Of a stretch of DNA of 64,000 nt, positions 57,776 to 64,000 are shown in pieces (position 1 is the first letter of the stretch; each line of letters starts with the position of its first letter). Source of the DNA: Diabrotica undecimpunctata (lineage: Eukaryota > Arthropoda > Insecta > Coleoptera > Chrysomelidae); the NCBI RefSeq assembly GCF_040954645.1, contig NC_092803.1:68792427-68856426 (forward strand), written 5' to 3'. Below the pieces are notes generated by a model, which ran no database searches, was not told where the DNA came from, and was given only the letters and a program-made list of their open reading frames with translations. Position numbers and translations under genes: made by a program.

Positions 57776-58240
57776 TACATTTAATAAAGCAATTCCTCTA
57801 TAATTATGATATTGGCTTTTATCTCCCTTTTTGTGGATCGGACATATGGATGCATTTTTCCAGCCTTGTGGTAATTTTTCTTTTTTCCAAATTCGTTTTA
57901 TTAGGTTTATTTACTATTCGTTTAAGTAATAGCTGTCTACCTTTCTTGAATATTTTTGCTGTTATACCCTGTTTTAGCTGCTTTATTATTTTCTCTATCT
58001 CCCGATCTGATGGTTCGTTTATTTCGGCCTTATTATTGCTTTGCTTGGGTTCAGTTTGTGATTGTATTTAATTGGTATTTTCTTGTGGGTTTAGCAGTTC
58101 CTCAAAGTATTCTGCCCACCTCTTTAGGTTTCTTGGTAAGATATTTTCTTCTCACCAATTAGCGTGTCTTTTTACTTCTACAGTAGTATGCGATTTTGCT
58201 ACTTCGAAACCCGTAGTTTTATTGACTTTGACTTTTAATC
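57240..58240 (-). mobile_element. LINE linker and RT fragment split by TA microsatellite
   Basis: Minus-strand pieces in order are: PRNLKRWAEYFEELLNPQEN, REIEKIIKQLKQGITAKIFK, then past the TA run [35 protein letters not shown], and KYEAMNILKLPTKLIKLMEM followed by TLKGALNKVIL. This follows the RT order of a LINE: the nnRl..y..eiigeyQ.GFr.grsT.DqIFtlrqi block, then the YeaM block. Frame breaks are many, and the element stops near GVRQGDPL. Confidence 0.78.
57719..57772. repeat. (TA)n microsatellite inside LINE
   Basis: A pure TA run of about 54 bases lies in the middle of LINE RT text, between the YRGIAL-type block and the LSNRL-type block. Confidence 0.93.
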
Positions 58241-58329
58241 TCTTTGTTTATTATATGATTTTGCATATCTTATAACTTTATATCTCACTATTCTCGTTTC
58301 TTTTTTCTGCGGGCCAGTTTTGCTTTTCT

Positions 58330-58545
58330 GAAGGCCAGTACAGATATACAAGATAGATGCTAGGTGAAGAACATTTAGGACTGGGTAAGAAATAGAAGAG
58401 TACAATGGAACGATCATATAAGACGAATGACAACAAATAAAGTAGTAAAGACGGGCAGAGATGGTTCCCCAATAGGAATACGATCACTAGAAAGTCCACG
58501 AAAACGATGGAACGACAACTTACTCCAGGCGCATTGAAAAACTTT
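58330..58545 (+). mobile_element. LINE 3' end
   Basis: The plus strand has VRNRRVQWNDHIRRMTTNKV followed by VKTGRDGSPIGIRSLESPRK and RWNDNLLQAH. It matches the WvrrRR..WndHv.RM...r..k.ardg.P.G.Rs.GrPpKRW end of a LINE different from its neighbours. Confidence 0.75.
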
Positions 58546-58689
58546 GTCTGTTTTAAAGTCTACATAAAAAGAAGTTTTGTTTTTTTTTTGTTTGCTGCTT
58601 TTCAACTCATTCTCCTTTCTGTTGTATTTGGTATATTCATTTGTAGTTTAGCTTTTCTTCTGTCCTCTAAATCCCTTTTAACGAATTTA

Positions 58690-58935
58690 GGCACTTAAAA
58701 TTATTACTTTCCACAATCATTTTACCATCCAAAGATATCATGTTATTTGTCTCCTTCTTTGAATACACATTCCAAAGTCGTCCTCTCACTCTTTGCTATT
58801 AACACTACATCATCAACATACATTAAGCACCATGGAATGTTACCCTGTAGTTTCGTTGTTATCTGATCGAACACTTATGAGCATACTCAGAACTAAGCAC
58901 CAAGCCTTGGTGCAATCTGCATATTATATTGTATA
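58690..58935 (-). mobile_element. LINE RT fragment with intact YVDD box
   Basis: The minus strand reads IPWCLMYVDDVVLIAKSERT followed by TLECVFKE. The YxDD catalytic motif is intact but isolated. Text before it (LHQGLVLSSEYAHK) is a degraded LrqGd.LSP region. Only about 80 codons remain. Confidence 0.75.
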
Positions 58936-60420
58936 ATCAACTAGAACAAAGAAGGAGTCCCCACATCAAATAGAGAAGAACTACTACACATAGTTGAAGA
59001 CTTCTATCAAGAACTATACACAAGCCAAAGAGAAGACCAAAAGAACTTGGAAGCCGCCGCATCACGCAAAATTATCAACCAGGGTTCAGAGCTAATGCCA
59101 GAGATCACACTCAGCGAAATTCAGGACTCAATGAAAAAGACGAAAAACAACAAAGCGCCAGGAGTAGATGGAGTCGTAATAAAAGCTATAAAGATGGGCG
59201 GACGTGTCCTTATCAACCAAATAAAAATGTTGTTTAACCTTTGTCTAAGAGATTGTTGCATACCAAAAACATGAACTTCAAACGATCACCTGCAAACAGT
59301 AAAGACCTTAATAGAAAAGTCGCTAGAATATAACAGACCACTGGTACTTATCTTCGTAGAATTTCACAAAGCCTTCGACACTGTGGAATTAGACAGCATT
59401 ATAACTGCTCTGAACAATAGTAGAATAGATTACCGGCTCACAAAGCTAGTACAAACATTATACCAAAACGCCACAATGCGTGTAAAACTACATGATACCA
59501 CCACAGAAATTCATATCAAGGGAGGTGTGAGACAGGGCGACACTCTCTTACCTAAATTATTTATAACGGTCCTCGAATACGCCTTTAAAATGCTAAAGTG
59601 GGAAAATAGAGGAATAAAAATAGATGGAGAAATGCTCAATCATCTGCGTTTTGCCGACGACATAGTACTTATTACCGAAGATCTGAGTGAAGCACAACAA
59701 ATGGTACAAGAATTAGAAAACGTATCTTCAACAATAGGTCTAAAAATGAACATCAGTAAGACCGAATTTATGACAAATTTAGTTCCCAGCGAACACCTAA
59801 TCATCCAAAATCAAGGGGTAGAATTGACAGAAAAGTACATATATCTTGGTCATGAAATCAGAATAGGCAAGAACAACCAGACCTGCGAATTTTAACGACG
59901 GATAACACTTGCTTGGGTGGCGTATGGTTCACTAAGAGACATCTTTAAGAGCAACATCCCGATAGCTATGAAACGGAAGACATTTGACCAATGCGTTCTT
60001 CCTATTATGACATACGGAGCAGAAACTCTCACGCTCACAAAAACAGCACTAAAAATGCGAGTGGCACAAAGGCGCATGGAAAGATCAATTCTCGGCGGGA
60101 CAAAAAAAGACAAAATAAGGAATCAAGACTTAAGGAAAAGAACAGGTATCAGCGATGGCGTTGAACGTATAGTCAAGCTGAAATGGAATTGGGCAGGTCA
60201 CATAGCGAGACTGAAAGACACAAGATGGACCAGAAAACTAATTGACTGGCGCCCACGAGAAAACGCAGCAGAGGACGACCACCAATACGCTGGATGGACG
60301 ACATTAGACGAGTATCCAAGAAATGGCAACAAGAAGCACAGAACCCTGAAGAGTGGCGAAAAATGTGATATACCTATATCCAGCAGTGGACAGAAGAAGT
60401 TACATGATGATGAATCAACT
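58935..60420 (+). mobile_element. LINE linker, RT and 3' end with internal deletion
   Basis: The plus strand has EELLHIVEDFYQELYTSQRE, ITLSEIQDSMKKTKNNKAPG, VDGVVIKAIK, then after a stop near 59272 NDHLQTVKTLIEKSLEYNRP, LVLIFVEFHKAFDTVE, GGVRQGDTLLPKLF, NHLRFADDIVLITEDL, YIYLGHEI and VAQRRMERSILGGTKKDKIR. FADD and the FVEFHKAFD box remain, and long stretches are open. The segment that normally links PK..NYRPI to GFR.gfSTnDHL is missing at about 59275-59285. The 3' end carries TATCCAGCAGTGGACAGAAG and ATGATGATG. Confidence 0.87.
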
Positions 60421-60711
60421 AGCCTATATTTCTTCACTGCTGAACGTAGTCATCCCGTAAAATTTTTTACCTATTTCTATCTTGAGCTTCTTGCATCCAA
60501 ATTGTGGTGATTCGCTTTATATCATCCGTCTATCTAGTCAATGGTCGTCGTCTGTTTCGATATTAAATAGAATGGAAATTACTTCTGAATTACACTGTTA
60601 TGAAAAAATCAATGTTTTACTTTTTATTCTATCTCACTCTAAAATTAATATAAACCTTATAATCTATTGAAAAAATGTACAAATATTTACTACAATAGTT
60701 AAAATATTTAC
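60421..60711. other. Carbonic anhydrase intron, no further element
   Basis: AT-rich sequence between the LINE 3' tail and the exon; nothing recognised. Confidence 0.4.
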
Positions 60712-60861
60712 CTCCATGTCCACTATTCTGTATATCTGCTTTGAACCGTTTATTATATGAATAGAATTTAAACGGAGCCGGCGTTCGTGCCTCCGCCTTT
60801 TTTTGATTTAAATCTATGGGTGATTGACGATGTCCTGTTTTGCAAGTTTCTGGCCATGCCT
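60712..60861 (-). CDS. Alpha-carbonic anhydrase, first recognised exon (partial gene)
   Basis: This is the most upstream exon seen of an alpha-carbonic anhydrase, a zinc enzyme that interconverts CO2 and bicarbonate. A TTTTCCAG acceptor precedes it and GTAAAT follows. It encodes AWPETCKTGHRQSPIDLNQK, PAPFKFYSYNKRFKADIQNS and GHG. WPETC...G.RQSPIDL is the family's N-terminal signature; the Cys would pair with one late in the protein in secreted forms. The His of NSGHGV fits the proton-shuttle His64. The exon enters in phase 1, so an upstream exon with start and probable signal peptide is missing. All four exons join in phase over 21.5 kb. Isoform and cell location are unknown. Confidence 0.93.
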
Positions 60862-61750
60862 CTGGAAAAGGAATTTTCCAATAATATTGTATAGTTTTAA
60901 AATATTTATACACTTTTTTGGTTTGAATATCATATATAAACGGCATTAAGTACATTATTATTATCTATTATTTATCTATTATATAAATAATTAAAATAAA
61001 TAAATAGGATAAACAGCTGAGTGCCGATATAAAGAATTCGTCCAAATATTGATATTGTCGATATTTATACTACCCCTACAAGCAGTAGGTATAAATGTCT
61101 TTGACTTGTATTTCTATTTTAAATAATAAGTTTACTTTTAACAAAATTTATGTTTGGGAAATATCGAGTTAAAATAGATACACGAAATTCACAGTGGATA
61201 AATCACCCACCGTCGTGCTATAGCTGTCTTACATTATTGACAACTGTCTGTTGTAATAAAAATACGTAAAATAAACTATTTATAAATATTTGTGCTAATG
61301 GTGTTTCCAACGTAATGTAACACCACACAGTCTGGCGAAACCTCGCAACGTCAACGGACACATCGGAGAAGCAGTTCCAGACCAGCAAACCGGTGCTAAG
61401 AGAAGACGACAGCAACGGTCCAAATCTGGAACCCGCGAAACACGTGCATCAGCGGGCGCTAAATTTGTCGCGAACGGATTCACGGTATCAACGGGTCGCG
61501 AATATGGACGCTTGGACCACTAGACACAAACTTAAGATGCAAAATTGCCGCGTGGAGATATGACAATAGTGCATGTAAGGTACCAAAACCGGCAATCAGG
61601 CATTAAATGAACGTGCGTGGCGCCAGCCGGTCGATAATTCCTAGAACCGGTTATTGAAAAACATAATAGGTGACAAGGGAATACCGACATTTGCTGCTGT
61701 ACTAGGAGCTCCTCGACGCAGGACTCAACCGAATCGCGCGATTGCACACT
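60862..61750. other. Upstream flank, no gene recognised
   Basis: The carbonic anhydrase first exon should lie in this direction, but none was found. From about 61290 the DNA becomes GC-richer (ACGTCAACGGACACATCGGA, GGTCGCGAATATGG), which may be the 5' UTR of the LINE that follows. Confidence 0.35.
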
Positions 61751-61759
61751 CAACCCAGG

Positions 61760-62010
61760 TAAGACCAACACGCACACACACACAAACCTCACACACACAC
61801 ACACACACACGCACACACACTTACACCCTCAATCATACACTTACAATTTACACACATCAACATAAATTCACACACATACAATTTACTACACCAACACGAT
61901 TCATACACATACAATTTACATAAATTCATACACTTACAATTACACATACATATACATCATATACCATCAAATTACACAATTCATACACACATAAATACAC
62001 TTGTTCACAC
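61760..62010. repeat. CA-rich repeat block
   Basis: An (AC)n run at about 61782-61822 is followed by imperfect repeats of ACACATACAATTTAC and TTCATACAC to about 62000. Open frames here are by-products of the repeat. Confidence 0.8.
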
Positions 62011-62021
62011 ACCACTCCAAC

Positions 62022-63600
62022 ATGCCACGAACACGATCAAGAGCACGAAAACAGAAAGAACCATCAAAACCACCAAAATTACCAGACACAAAATGGGACA
62101 CAGACTCAGAAACACGTTCCACAATATCACAAGTCTGTCACTATAGATGGACCTGAACCAAGGTGGTCACAGGAGTGGGAGCAGGCTCTGACAGAACTCT
62201 GAATCCAAAATCCTGAGGCGGCGAGCAAACACAACACATCGATAGTCCAAAACATACACAAAAAACAGGAAAAATCACCACTCACACCCGAACAAATCCA
62301 AAAAATAATACATGGTTCCATCAAATATATAAGACCACAATCACCCATACTCTCGCCATCACCCTCATCCATACCTCCACCTACACCAACACACTCCACC
62401 CCTAAACAGACACAACATACACACAAATACTACATCACCCTAATCCCGAAAAAGTTTTCTAGCCACAGAAAATTTTTCTGAATCCTCAATAACCACAATT
62501 TCCTTGTAGACTTCCCTTTCAACCTAGAAATGGTACTATCCGAAAATAAAGCCATCCTCTACACAACAGGTCCTATTCCCAAAATAGGAGAGTGGAAAGA
62601 GAATTTGCAAGCTATCACAGCCACATAACCGTATCCAAGCGAAAATCCACAGAATACACAGATACAAACAACACAATATCAATAATACTCCACACCAAGA
62701 AAATACTAATAAACACACACACAGAGTAACACAATCCTATCCCATCCACATCCAAAGCAGATTCACTTTACTACGATCCTCCACCCCTAAATCCCTGTAC
62801 CCACATACCCCTACAAACACAAGACACACTCTCACCAACACACACTCAACCAATGCCATCACCCATACACACACCCACATACACACGCGCCACACCTCAA
62901 CAAACAACACTCACTTAATCACTAACAGCCAACACGCAACAATCACCACACACGATCCGATCCTCAGCGCGAACTACCAAATATCTAGACCTCAAAGATC
63001 TCACGGCAAAACTACGACAAATCACCCGACATGACACCATCTCACTAAACTCAGGACACAAATTCAGAAAACCCCCTAATCCGCAACCCGTTTCAAATGA
63101 TCCTCAAATCTTTCATCTAGTCATTGCCGGCGTCGACAAAAAACTTTTCCAGAAAATCATCGAGGATAACCTATCCGAAGACAAATTTTCTTTCACCAAA
63201 ATAGTTCGCATAATTGCCCGCTCCACTAACCAACTTACCTCTTATATCAGAGTTTTCACGAACTCCGACACCAAGTTCGCCGAATGGCATCAAGATCGAA
63301 GAAGAACGGCTTAATTGTGAGGTCTCAAAATCAAGCAATTCCGTTCCGGTTCGACTGAAATACTGTTTAAAATGTTGCAAAAGCGGACATTTCAGCAGCG
63401 AATGTACAGACAAATCATTCACTTGTCCATTCTGTGGACAACAAACACAGGTCAAATACTTACCCTCAGATATCTAATCCAAAATGTCCCAACTGTAACG
63501 AAGAACACCCTGCCCTCCCAACAAGATGTCCACACCTCAGAATACAACCCAAAAATCTAAAACAAATCCAACCCGTACACTCACCTAAACAAATTTCTTG
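62022..63600 (+). mobile_element. LINE ORF1 (gag-like) with zinc knuckles, broken
   Basis: A start at 62022 gives MPRTRSRARKQKEPSKPPK, a basic N-terminus. After a long Thr/Pro/His-rich low-complexity stretch full of stops, the 63080-63300 region reads VIAGVDKKLFQKIIEDNLSE. Next comes RLKYCLKCCKSGHFSSECTD (CCHC knuckle), FTCPFCGQQ, and in another frame CPNCNEEHPALPTRCPHLRI. A run of CCHC-type knuckles ending HPA.p..CP is typical of LINE ORF1 proteins of the I/Jockey group. ORF2 would lie beyond the window. The whole stretch is unusually C- and A-rich. Confidence 0.68.
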
Positions 63601-64000
63601 ATATGACCTTTCCTCGGACATGAAATCCTTAATTCATTTCACTTCCATGATCCTTTTTAATGTCTTCACTAAAAAGAGGAGTGACACCATCCGTTATCTC
63701 AACCAAATGTCCAACACACTGTATGGGTACGCCATATCTACTTTCTGTTAGAATAACTCAATAAACCAAACCTTAACAAAACTCCGCACATAAAAACACA
63801 ACACAACACTCACATGCACTCCGATACATACTTATTATTTACCCACACAACATCCAAATATATACTTATCATTTACCCACTATACACTTTACCTCCACCA
63901 AGCTCACAATCATAAACATATAAACTCCTAGAGAAAAAGCCAAAAATACACAACCAATAACTACACTAACATCCCAACAACCCTATAAACACACACATCC
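63601..64000. other. CA-rich tail of window, ORF1 downstream
   Basis: A broken frame near 63600-63750 (DLSSDMKSLIHFTSMILFNV) probably still belongs to the LINE ORF1. The last 250 bases are AC/AT-rich without motifs. Confidence 0.4.

Noticed and set aside
61654..61923. His/Thr-rich 89-residue protein
   Set aside because: It is produced by the CA-dinucleotide repeat block in one frame and a Val/Cys-rich frame on the other strand; there is no coding signal.

Overview
The window looks like a piece of a large, AT-rich, repeat-laden insect nuclear genome. A beetle is my best guess, but that rests only on the overall transposon mix. The signs are: spliced genes with GT-AG introns, a C2H2 zinc-finger gene, an alpha-carbonic anhydrase gene, and a dense layer of insect-type transposons. 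These include AP-endonuclease LINEs, Jockey, an R4/R2-type LINE, Penelope, mariner/Tc1, pogo, hAT, Helitron and a Gypsy-like LTR element. Nothing suggests bacterial or organellar DNA.

Layout. About 2.05-18.46 kb holds one plus-strand C2H2 zinc-finger gene. I could chain eight exons (2055-2568, 4910-5150, 5254-5451, 13783-13950, 14289-14481, 15780-16043, 17772-17940, 18323-18456), all with compatible phases, ending in a TAG stop. Its 5' end lies outside what I can recognise. Its third visible intron is 8.3 kb because it carries a complete antisense LTR retrotransposon (5563-12129) set in TA microsatellite. From 19 to 39 kb there is no convincing host gene. That stretch holds a LINE endonuclease half, a 3.9-kb Tc1/mariner element with long inverted repeats and a nested Jockey copy, an inverted pair of Penelope fragments, LINE 3' ends, an R4-like 3' half, a deleted mariner-like element, a diverged tandem duplication and a 1.4-kb mariner.

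From 39.3 to 60.9 kb a minus-strand alpha-carbonic anhydrase gene is spread over at least four exons (60861-60712, 52998-52872, 45261-45156, 39558-39328). They join in phase and keep the zinc-binding histidines and the catalytic Thr motif. Its introns are filled by a pogo element, a TIR transposon with a DUF7869-like ORF, a nearly full-length LINE, a Helitron helicase remnant, a hAT element with its own intron, and several LINE pieces. The first and last exons of this gene were not found. The right end (61-64 kb) is CA-rich sequence followed by a LINE ORF1 with zinc knuckles.

The two host genes are unrelated in function (a nuclear DNA-binding protein and a CO2 hydratase) and no operon-like logic is expected. 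I did not find a new defence or biosynthetic system. The most interesting items are the decayed LTR element with nearly identical LTRs, the TIR transposon whose ORF reads through its own terminal repeat, the palindromic Penelope pair, and the short active-site loop of the carbonic anhydrase.
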